Origin: Spirosomataceae bacterium TFI 002
Lineage (GTDB): Bacteria; Bacteroidota; Bacteroidia; Cytophagales; Spirosomataceae
DNA: 64,000 bases
Direction: 5' to 3'
NCBI GenBank assembly: GCA_900230115.1
Contig: LT907983.1
Location: 434,001-498,000 of the forward strand
Position numbers and translations under genes: made by a program
Part shown: piece after piece, positions 26,037-34,418 of the stretch
Numbering within the stretch: position 1 is the stretch's first letter
How the letters are laid out: each line of letters starts with the position of its first letter
Notes under the pieces: generated by a model
Databases searched by the model: none
Told to the model about the DNA's origin: nothing
Seen by the model: only the letters and a program-made list of their open reading frames with translations

Positions 26037-27122
26037 ATGAACACAACACTTTCAAAAAAAATAATATTCGATTACTTCGACGGCAAAAACACTACTCTTC
26101 AACAAAAAATGATAGAAGATTGGTTAAAAGTTGAAGAAAATCAAGAGCTTTTTTTTCAATACCTTGATGAATGGGAATCCGAACATCCGCAGTACTTTTT
26201 TGACTCTGATAAAGGTTCTTTGAAGATTTCGGCAAGAATTAAGAAAAGCGAAGGTGATGACATATCCCTCACGACAGATTCCTCTGAAGTAACACGCAGA
26301 TTTCACTTTAACTATACATGGCTTGCGGCTGCAGTATTGCTGATTAGCACTTGGTTTGGTATTAAGGAGTTCACAAAAACAGAAAAAGTTTCTTACGTAG
26401 AGTTGGTTTCAAATGCCAAAAAGCAAACTGGAGAAATTTATGAGAAAGAAAACCTAGGCCCTGAACCACTCTTTGTGCTACTGCCAGACAATAGCTCGGT
26501 GCTTTTGCAACCGGGAAGCAAAATCAGCTATTCGTTACAAAAGTACAACCAATCTAAAAGAGACGTCATATTATCAGGAGAGGCATTCTTTGAAGTTCAA
26601 AAAAATCAAGATATCCCATTCTTTGTATTTGCAAATAACCTTATCACCAAAGTGATAGGCACAAGTTTCACCGTTAAAACGAATGACTCTGAAACAGAAG
26701 TTATTGTAAAAACTGGTCGTGTATCTGTCATCATGCAAAACGACAAAGACAAGTTTAAGAAGATAGATGGTAATGATCTCAAAGGCTTAGTATTGAGTGC
26801 AAATGAGCAAGTGATCATTAATAACAACAGTGAAAAAATAGAGAAGAAGGCTTTTGTTGTTCCTGCAGAACTGTTGCAGCCAATTCAGTCAATTTCATTC
26901 GATTTTGATGAAACACCTGCAATCGAAATTTTAGAAGTCCTTAAGAGTGCATATAATATTGACATCACTTATAACAAAGAAAAATTGAGGAATTGTAAAC
27001 TAACGGCCCACTTATCAGACGAGCCATTAATTGAAAAAATCAAATTAATATGTATTGCCCTAGAAGCTGATTATGAAGAGAATGAGAACAATTTCGTCAT
27101 ACATTCTAATGGCTGTAACTAA
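26037..27122 (+). CDS. FecR-family anti-sigma factor
   Basis: 361 residues. The cytoplasmic N-terminal ~85 residues (FDYFDGKNTTLQQKMIEDWL) would bind the sigma factor. One membrane helix follows near residues 94-111 (TWLAAAVLLISTWFGI). The periplasmic FecR domain has LLPDNSSVLLQPGSKISY, GEAFFEVQKNQDIPFFVF and IGTSFTVKTNDSETEVIVKTG. The C-terminal DUF4974-like part (ETPAIEILEVLKSAYNIDI) would contact the STN domain of SusC. The order sigma, FecR, SusC is the classical trans-envelope signalling arrangement of Bacteroidota. Confidence 0.93.
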   Translation: MNTTLSKKIIFDYFDGKNTTLQQKMIEDWLKVEENQELFFQYLDEWESEHPQYFFDSDKGSLKISARIKKSEGDDISLTTDSSEVTRRFHFNYTWLAAAVLLISTWFGIKEFTKTEKVSYVELVSNAKKQTGEIYEKENLGPEPLFVLLPDNSSVLLQPGSKISYSLQKYNQSKRDVILSGEAFFEVQKNQDIPFFVFANNLITKVIGTSFTVKTNDSETEVIVKTGRVSVIMQNDKDKFKKIDGNDLKGLVLSANEQVIINNNSEKIEKKAFVVPAELLQPIQSISFDFDETPAIEILEVLKSAYNIDITYNKEKLRNCKLTAHLSDEPLIEKIKLICIALEADYEENENNFVIHSNGCN

Positions 27123-27208
27123 ACTAAAACAAGTGCGATTTAACATATAAACAGTAAACCCAAATATCATTTTTAACCATTTTTTTAACCATTATAATTT
27201 TAGCAACT

Positions 27209-30200
27209 ATGAAAAAAAATCTAACGATTTGTAAGACTACCTGCAGTCTCTTACAAATTACAGTTTCACAGTTAATTCTATTATTATTTTTTGTTGGAGT
27301 ATCCTACGCCCATAATGGATATGCACAAGAAATTTTAAAAAAGAGAATTAGTGTAAAAGCAGAAGTTCAGCCCATCAAAAAAGTTTTGAGCGGGATCGAG
27401 AAATCAGCGGATATCAGATTCGTATACAACTCTACAATAATCAATTCGACCAAAACGGTAAGTATTGACATGGAAAATTCAACTTTGGGCGACGTATTGC
27501 TAAAGTTACTTTCTCCACTTCATTTAGAATACCAAGTGCTGGGCAAGCAAATTGTTATTAAGAAGATTGACAGCAAAGTTGGATCTGCTGAAGTTCAAGA
27601 AAGAATAGAACTTCCGGTGATTTTGGAAAAGTCAATAAGAGGTAACGTTAAAGACGACAACGGTGAAGCCATTGTGGGTGCAAGTATTGTTATCAAAGGC
27701 ACTACAAAAGGCACAACCACAAATGTAGACGGAGGCTTTACATTAAATGTACCAGATGAAAACAGCTTACTTATTATTAGCTTCGTGGGTTACGAAAGTC
27801 AAGAAATAAGAGTTGGCAATAGAACTGTTTTTGATATTGTTCTTAATGCTGACCAAAAGCTACTTGATGAAATCGTAGTGGTTGGTTATGGAGAACAGAA
27901 AAAAAGTGACTTAACAGGAGCTTTGTCTTCAATTCAATCTAAAGACATTGTAAGAGCAAACCCTACTTTGGCTGCAAAAGCACTTCAGGGTCAGGTTGCA
28001 GGAGCTACAATTACAAAGTCGGACAACAGACCAGGTAGCCCATATAACATTACAATTAGGGGTGAAAACACAATCAATAACTCAACTGCTCCATTGGTAG
28101 TAATTGACGGATTGATGGGTGGCGACATGAATAACTTGAATCCAAATGATATTCAATCTATGGATGTTTTAAAGGATGCCTCTTCAACAGCAATTTATGG
28201 TGCAAGAGGAGCAAACGGAGTTATCATTATCACCACTAAAAGAGGAATTTCAGGTAAGCCTAGAGTTAGTTATGATGCATACCTTGGTGTAAAAACACCT
28301 GCTCATGTACCAGAACTACTTAACAGTGAGCAATTTTATAAAAACGGTCACACTGATAGAATCGCACAAGGTGCAACTCCTATTACATTCACTTCCCAAG
28401 AAATGGCGAATATTGAGAATGGCGTAACTGCTGATTGGGTTGATATTGTCACAAAACCTGCGACACAAACAAATCATAATTTGAGTGTATCTGGTGGTAC
28501 TGATAAAACAACTTATCGCTTTTCGGGTGGATACCTACTCGAGCAAGGAAGTGTTATCAACACAGACTACAAGAGATATAACTTAAATACTGTTTTAAAT
28601 AGCAATTTGGGAAATCACTTTAAAGTCGGCTTTACCTCTTACTTGACTTATTCTGAACAAGATCTAGGTTCTAGAGAATCCCTAAGAGGTGCTTATAGAG
28701 CAAGACCTACTGGTACACCTTATTATGATGACTTGATAAACCCAAGTGAAAACCAAGACATTGAATTTAACGGTTTAGCTATTTGGATGGGTATCAATGA
28801 CAAGCAAGTTCCTAACCCTTTGAGTGACATTAATCCTGATGTCTCAAAATTTCAAACTACAAGGGCGAACATCATGGGAAATGCATTTGTAGAATACTCT
28901 CCATTTAAGGGCCTTAGTTTTCGCTCATCCCTTTCTGCAAATTATGGAACTACTAGAGTTGGTGATTTTAGAGGTACATGGTCAAAGTCACAAACGTCAA
29001 AACAGCCAAGGGCACAGTATGACAACAACTTGATTGGTAGTTATACGATAGATAATATCGTGAATTACAATCGTGATATGGGGAAACATAAAATTGCATT
29101 CACTGGTTTACAGAGTGCATTTTATCAAAGAGATGAAGCATATACTATAGCTGTAAGTGATTTACCTTATAATTCTGATTGGTATGCCTTAAATACAGGT
29201 ACACTGACAGGGTTTGGAAGCTCGTTAGTTGAACGTTCTATCTCTTCTTTTATGGGTAGAATTAATTACTCATTTAGCGATAAATATTTACTAACTCTTA
29301 CAGGTCGTTCCGACGGAGCTTCACAATTGGCTGAAGGCAACAAGTGGGCATTTTTCCCATCAGTAGCTTTTGCTTGGAGGTTGATAGATGAATCTTTTCT
29401 ACAAAATGCGAAACAACTTTCCAATTTGAAGTTAAGAGTTAGTTATGGAGAGGTTGGAAACTCTGGCGTGAACCCATACAGTACACAAGCTGGTGTTTTA
29501 AATACTGGATATGATTTTGACGGAACTCCAGCTTTTGGTTTTGCTCCACAGAATTTAGGAAACAAAGATTTACGTTGGGAGAGAAGTAAAGAGCTTAACT
29601 TAGGATTAGACGTTGGTCTTTTTGGCAACAGAATTTCGGGAACAGTAGAGGTGTATGACAGAAAAACCGTTGATTTAATTTTGAATCAAAAAATTCCAAC
29701 AACTTCAGGTTTTTCTGAAGTAACTTCTAATGTTGGCGAAATTCAAAACAAGGGAGTTGAGATATTGTTAAATACTGTCAATATTGCAAAATCTGATTTC
29801 ACTTGGAATTCTTCTTTGACTTTCACAAAAAACAATAATAAACTGCTCGCATTATATGGCGACGGTCAAACTATTGATAAAGGAAACAAGCTTTTTGTAG
29901 GTTACCCAATCAGGTCAAACTTTGATTATAAATTTGATGGTATCTGGCAAACTGCAGATGCTGACTTAGCAAAAACTTACAAGCAAGTTCCAGGTGCTGT
30001 AAGAGTTGTAGATGTTAACAATGATGGTGTCATTTCTTCTACAGAAGGTATTGATGACAGACAGATTTTGGGAACTGAGTTGCCTAACTTTTTGATGGGA
30101 TTAACAAACAGGTTTAGATACAAAAGCTTTGATATGTCATTCTTCGCTTATTATCGCAACGGAACTGAATACAGAAACAGTACTTTGGCAGGAACATTTG

Positions 30201-30544
30201 GAGATGTAGGTACAAGATACAATGTATTAGCTTCATTAGATTACTGGAGACCAGACAACCCATCTAACACGTACTTTAGTGTAGTGTCTGCTAACCCATA
30301 TCGTGGAGCAATCTATTATCAAGATGCAAGCTTTTTGAGAATCTCGGATATTACTTTGGGATATACTTTACCAAAAGCAGCAATGGATAAATTTAAATTA
30401 TCTACAGCACGCATTTATACTCAAGTTGTTAATCCTTTTGTATTCTCAAAATACACAGGATTTGACCCAGAGTTTAACTCTTCAATTTACAACGACGACG
30501 TGCCTTCAATGACTGTCAGTGTTGGTCTTAATTTAAGTTTCTAA
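27209..30544 (+). CDS. SusC/RagA TonB-dependent transporter with N-terminal STN domain
   Basis: 1111 residues. There is a signal sequence, then an STN (secretin/TonB short) domain at about residues 45-115 (SVKAEVQPIKKVLSGIEKSADIRF). A carboxypeptidase-regulatory-like domain follows (IRGNVKDDNGEAIVGASIVIKG). The plug starts at the TonB-box region (LDEIVVVGYGEQKKSDLTGAL) with LKDASSTAIYGARGANGVIIITTKRG, and a 22-strand barrel ends in a terminal aromatic strand (VSVGLNLSF). The STN domain marks a transporter that signals through FecR; the tandem SusC copies downstream lack it. It pairs with SusD, 20 bases later, to import a glycan or other large substrate. Confidence 0.96.
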   Translation: MKKNLTICKTTCSLLQITVSQLILLLFFVGVSYAHNGYAQEILKKRISVKAEVQPIKKVLSGIEKSADIRFVYNSTIINSTKTVSIDMENSTLGDVLLKLLSPLHLEYQVLGKQIVIKKIDSKVGSAEVQERIELPVILEKSIRGNVKDDNGEAIVGASIVIKGTTKGTTTNVDGGFTLNVPDENSLLIISFVGYESQEIRVGNRTVFDIVLNADQKLLDEIVVVGYGEQKKSDLTGALSSIQSKDIVRANPTLAAKALQGQVAGATITKSDNRPGSPYNITIRGENTINNSTAPLVVIDGLMGGDMNNLNPNDIQSMDVLKDASSTAIYGARGANGVIIITTKRGISGKPRVSYDAYLGVKTPAHVPELLNSEQFYKNGHTDRIAQGATPITFTSQEMANIENGVTADWVDIVTKPATQTNHNLSVSGGTDKTTYRFSGGYLLEQGSVINTDYKRYNLNTVLNSNLGNHFKVGFTSYLTYSEQDLGSRESLRGAYRARPTGTPYYDDLINPSENQDIEFNGLAIWMGINDKQVPNPLSDINPDVSKFQTTRANIMGNAFVEYSPFKGLSFRSSLSANYGTTRVGDFRGTWSKSQTSKQPRAQYDNNLIGSYTIDNIVNYNRDMGKHKIAFTGLQSAFYQRDEAYTIAVSDLPYNSDWYALNTGTLTGFGSSLVERSISSFMGRINYSFSDKYLLTLTGRSDGASQLAEGNKWAFFPSVAFAWRLIDESFLQNAKQLSNLKLRVSYGEVGNSGVNPYSTQAGVLNTGYDFDGTPAFGFAPQNLGNKDLRWERSKELNLGLDVGLFGNRISGTVEVYDRKTVDLILNQKIPTTSGFSEVTSNVGEIQNKGVEILLNTVNIAKSDFTWNSSLTFTKNNNKLLALYGDGQTIDKGNKLFVGYPIRSNFDYKFDGIWQTADADLAKTYKQVPGAVRVVDVNNDGVISSTEGIDDRQILGTELPNFLMGLTNRFRYKSFDMSFFAYYRNGTEYRNSTLAGTFGDVGTRYNVLASLDYWRPDNPSNTYFSVVSANPYRGAIYYQDASFLRISDITLGYTLPKAAMDKFKLSTARIYTQVVNPFVFSKYTGFDPEFNSSIYNDDVPSMTVSVGLNLSF

Positions 30545-30564
30545 TTTTTTAAATTCGATACAAA

Positions 30565-32427
30565 ATGAAATCAATCATATTAAAACGATATAATATACTC
30601 CTGATTACAAGTTTATTTCTTGTACTGTCAGGCTGTAAGGATAGTTTTTTGGAGGAGGTTCCTAAAACCTCACTGACAACTGATGTTTACTACAAAACTG
30701 CAGCAGGTTTCGAAGATTTGGTAAGGTCTACATACCCGTTATTGAGAAACATTCACCAAAGTAGAGGCCTAGTAAATAACGGAACGGATATATTCTCATC
30801 TCAAGGTGGCTGGAATCCTTCAGCTGTCAACGGTAAAGTTAACGACCCTAGTGCAGCTGACGTATATGATGCAAGGTTCAATGCAACTTCAGGGGAGGTA
30901 CAGCAACTATGGCAATTATTGTATGCAGCAATTGCTCGTACTAACACTGTAGTTTCTCGTGCAGAAGGCATTACAACAATGGCTCCTGCTTTAAAAGATG
31001 TTAGAGTTTCTGAAGCTAAATTCTTGAGAGCTTTATGCTTCTTTTATGCTGTGCAAAACTGGGGCGATATTCCAATGCCACTTAAAGAAGTAACTACACC
31101 AAGTAAAGACTTCCCTCGTGTACCAGCAGCAGATGTTTACAAGCAAATCATAGCTGACTTATTGGAATGTGAATCAAAACTTCCTGCGGTTGCATCTAAC
31201 TACGGTCGTGCGACCAAAGGTGCTGCTCAGTTTTTACTTTCAAAAGTGTACTTAACTAGAGGTTGGAATTATAATAACTCACTTGGTGGATCAAGTGCTG
31301 ATTTTGATGCGGCTTTACAATATGCCGACAAAATTATTGACGCTTATCCTTTAGCAACAAACTATAAAGATTTGTTTCCAAAGAGGTCAGATAATCCTTT
31401 GACACAATACACTGGTGCTCAGAACGATAAAAATGCAGAAATTATATTCTCAGTACAGTACAACTCAGATGTATTGACAAATAAAACAGACGCAGCTTTT
31501 ACTCAAGACCCAGCTGGAGGAAATGATTTACACTCAAGATTTGGCCCTAGTGGTGAAGGTTTTATTGGTAGCAAAGGAAGAACATCAGATTATAATCGTA
31601 GCCTTAATGTACACAAAGTTAATACGGCAACTTACAGGTTTTTTGATCCTACCAACGATACGCGTTATGCACATAATTTTGTGAGTGTAGGATATGCCCT
31701 TTCTCCAGTGACGGACTACAAAGCACTACCATTATCAGATGTCAACGTAAAGGTTTCGTTTGCAGCTGGTGATACAGTATTGTATTGCAGACCATGGAAT
31801 AACCCAGCGACATCAATAGCCGAAAGAGGAGTTGATTTAGGTGGAACAAAAAAATATGCAGTTGTAAATACTGATGAATTCGGCGGTGGATATCCAATAG
31901 ATAATTCAGGATTAAATATTCAAGCTCCATTGATGTGGAAGTTTTGGCAGCCAGGTATCCCTTACGGAGATGCATATGGAACTTTCAACGAAAGTCTTTT
32001 CCGTGCTGCTGAAGCATATTTAATTGCAGCAGAGGCTATTGTAAAAGGAGCCAAAAATGGTAAACTTGGTGGTGCTGAAAACTATTATAACAAAGTACTT
32101 GATAGAGCACTAGGGGCAAAAAAAGGAACAGATCCTCTTTGTGCTGCTGCACCAGAAAATCAAAAATCACTTGATGCTACTTCGTACAGAGCAACGGCCG
32201 CAAACATTAGCATAGACTTAATCTTAGATGAAAGAGCTAGAGAATTAATGGGTGAGTATGGTCGTTGGTTTGATTTGAAAAGAACTGGCAAACTTGTAGA
32301 GAGAGTTAAAAAATACAATCCTTGGAAAGTAGGTCAAGCTATCTCTGATAAGCATTATTTGAGACCAATTCCACAAAGTGAAATTGATTTGTCTTTCCCA
32401 GCAATGACTCAGAATAAAGACTATTAG
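30565..32427 (+). CDS. RagB/SusD family surface glycan-binding lipoprotein
   Basis: 620 residues. Lipobox ends at C24 (VLSGC). SusD hallmarks are EEVPKTSLTTDVYY near the start, RFLRALCFFYAVQNWGDIPM-type tetratricopeptide helices, FRAAEAYLIAAEAIV and the C-terminal LDERARELMGEYGRWFDLKRTG with HYLRPIPQSEIDL. It caps the SusC channel and binds substrate at the cell surface. It is cotranscribed with SusC and followed by a terminator, after which the enzyme genes begin. It is only distantly related to the tandem SusD pair at 41.7-49.1 kb. Confidence 0.95.
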   Translation: MKSIILKRYNILLITSLFLVLSGCKDSFLEEVPKTSLTTDVYYKTAAGFEDLVRSTYPLLRNIHQSRGLVNNGTDIFSSQGGWNPSAVNGKVNDPSAADVYDARFNATSGEVQQLWQLLYAAIARTNTVVSRAEGITTMAPALKDVRVSEAKFLRALCFFYAVQNWGDIPMPLKEVTTPSKDFPRVPAADVYKQIIADLLECESKLPAVASNYGRATKGAAQFLLSKVYLTRGWNYNNSLGGSSADFDAALQYADKIIDAYPLATNYKDLFPKRSDNPLTQYTGAQNDKNAEIIFSVQYNSDVLTNKTDAAFTQDPAGGNDLHSRFGPSGEGFIGSKGRTSDYNRSLNVHKVNTATYRFFDPTNDTRYAHNFVSVGYALSPVTDYKALPLSDVNVKVSFAAGDTVLYCRPWNNPATSIAERGVDLGGTKKYAVVNTDEFGGGYPIDNSGLNIQAPLMWKFWQPGIPYGDAYGTFNESLFRAAEAYLIAAEAIVKGAKNGKLGGAENYYNKVLDRALGAKKGTDPLCAAAPENQKSLDATSYRATAANISIDLILDERARELMGEYGRWFDLKRTGKLVERVKKYNPWKVGQAISDKHYLRPIPQSEIDLSFPAMTQNKDY

Positions 32428-32459
32428 TAGGTAGAAAAATGATAGATTAGTTAAATTAT

Positions 32460-32497
32460 AAAGAGAGGGGAAAATATTTTTCTTCTCTCTTTTTTTT
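32460..32497 (+). terminator. Terminator after susD
   Basis: AAAGAGAG pairs with CTCTCTTT across an A/T-rich loop, followed by a T run. It separates the transporter genes from the downstream secreted-protein genes. Confidence 0.75.
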
Positions 32498-32665
32498 CAT
32501 ACTAATGCAATTACTACTCTTTAGATTTGAATATCCAGCTTTGAAAAAGTAAATTCCTTTTTCTGAATAAATAGTGTTGTTAACCCATCAGAGGCCAATG
32601 GCACTGAAGTTTAGAATTTGATCAATTAACCCTTGATCACATACATCATTTATAAAAATTCAACC

Positions 32666-34372
32666 ATGAAAAGAAGAGAATTCGTTGCCATTGGAGCAAC
32701 TTCACTATGCTCAATCCCAATGCTTGGGTTTACAAGTTTTAAATCAACCATTGAAGAAAAACCCGCTTGGCTAGTAGAATGGATTAAGATCCATGACAAG
32801 CAGCTACCCAATTTCAAACAATATAAAGTTATAGACCCCAAACATAAATATGTGGGCGGTTACATGGACTCTTTAGAAATCCCTAACCCACACTCCACAA
32901 GTGGTTTTATCGCAAAGGCTTGTATGTTAATGTCGTGCCCAGAATCTGCTTTTTATAAATCCAAAAGCATACTAAAAGAAGTAGATGACGCTGCAAAAGC
33001 TATGCTCCAGTTTCAGCATAGGGATGGAACAATTGATTTATTGTCAACTAACTTTCATTCCACTCCCGATACAGCGTTTGTTCTCGAAAATATAGTACCT
33101 GCTTACAAGTTTTTAAAGCAAACAAATATTACCGGGTCAAAAAACAGCCTCGACCTATTACAACGATTCTTGAAAAGTGCAGGTGAAGGACTTATCGTCG
33201 GCGGAATTCACACTCCAAATCATCGATGGGTAGTTTCTGCGGCATTAACAAAGCTGAATGAGCTTTTTCCTGATCAACGTTATATTGACAGAATTAATCA
33301 ATGGCTTGCAGAGCATATCGACCTTGACCCTGATGGGCAATACACTGAGAAAAGTACAAATACATACTCACCTGTGGTAAACCGCTCCTTAATTATTATG
33401 GCAAAAGGTCTTAATATGCCTGAGCTAATAGAACCCGTCCTGAAAAACCTTGAAATGACTTTGTACTACGTTCACCCTAATGGCGAAGTGGTTACTGAGG
33501 CGTCCAACAGACAAGACAAAGGAACGGTAAATAATATGTCGAGATACTATTACAGCTATCGTTTCATGGCTTTGCAAAAAAACAATGGTGAAATGGCTGC
33601 GATGGCTCGCCAAATTGAAAAAACAAGCACTAAGGAGCAATTGGCAGGTTTTCTTGATTACTTTTTAGAAGATCCTTCACTATGGAAAGAACTGCCAGCT
33701 GATAAACCTCTTCCTGTAAATTACGCCAAAGCTTTCCCTTACTCCGGTGTGGTTCGTATCCGACGAAACAACTGGGATTCTACCATTTTGTCAAACAATA
33801 CAAGTTGGCTTACATTTCACAAAGGAAATGCGGCATTGCAAGCCATTCGTGTAGCTTCTTCCTTTTTTGGGAAAGGTCAATTTCAGTCCCAAGATATAAA
33901 GCAAGAAGGAGATTCTTGGGTATTGAGAAGTAAACTCGAAGGACCATACTTTCAACCACATTCCAAAGAGAACATTTCACCAGATGGAGATTTAGACAAA
34001 ATGCCTAAAAGTTTACGTAAGAAGAGTGAAATACAAGAGCTTGTAACAACCGTAAAAGTGAAAGAAGCCAATAATTGCCTAGAAGTTGAAATCAACATGA
34101 GCGGAACCGACGGTGTACCTGTTACACTTGAGTTAATCTTTAGAGCTGGTGGAACATTTTCAGGTGTTACCAAGTCAGCAAGTAAGGAAAACTCTTACCT
34201 ATTTTCAGATCAAAAAGGTTCATATTCCGTTGGAGATGATTACATAAGCTTTGGGCCAGGTGTGGTAGAGCACAAAAACATTGAGCTAAGAGGCTCACTA
34301 CCTGCAATGGACGCCCCTACTGTATATATGACCAGTTTTACGCCATTTATACACACGATCAAACTTTCGTAA
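32666..34372 (+). CDS. Secreted protein, possibly an (alpha/alpha)-toroid polysaccharide lyase
   Basis: 568 residues from the ATG at 32666; an in-frame TTG at 32633 is rejected. The N-terminus MKRREFVAIGATSLCSIPML is an RR-type export signal. Residues ~60-370 are helical with repeated aromatic and catalytic-looking phrases (FHSTPDTAFVLENIVPAY, HRWVVSAALTKL, TNTYSPVVNRSLIIMA, NNMSRYYYSYRFMAL). The last ~200 residues are beta-rich (TVKVKEANNCLEVEINMSGTD), ending TSFTPFIHTIKL. An alpha-helical toroid plus a beta-sheet domain is the layout of several polysaccharide lyase and heparinase-type families, but I cannot place it in one. Its position after SusD suggests substrate breakdown. Confidence 0.6.
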   Translation: MKRREFVAIGATSLCSIPMLGFTSFKSTIEEKPAWLVEWIKIHDKQLPNFKQYKVIDPKHKYVGGYMDSLEIPNPHSTSGFIAKACMLMSCPESAFYKSKSILKEVDDAAKAMLQFQHRDGTIDLLSTNFHSTPDTAFVLENIVPAYKFLKQTNITGSKNSLDLLQRFLKSAGEGLIVGGIHTPNHRWVVSAALTKLNELFPDQRYIDRINQWLAEHIDLDPDGQYTEKSTNTYSPVVNRSLIIMAKGLNMPELIEPVLKNLEMTLYYVHPNGEVVTEASNRQDKGTVNNMSRYYYSYRFMALQKNNGEMAAMARQIEKTSTKEQLAGFLDYFLEDPSLWKELPADKPLPVNYAKAFPYSGVVRIRRNNWDSTILSNNTSWLTFHKGNAALQAIRVASSFFGKGQFQSQDIKQEGDSWVLRSKLEGPYFQPHSKENISPDGDLDKMPKSLRKKSEIQELVTTVKVKEANNCLEVEINMSGTDGVPVTLELIFRAGGTFSGVTKSASKENSYLFSDQKGSYSVGDDYISFGPGVVEHKNIELRGSLPAMDAPTVYMTSFTPFIHTIKLS

Positions 34373-34418
34373 AACCCCAATATTTACCTAACCAACTTAT
34401 TGAAAACTAATATATTTA

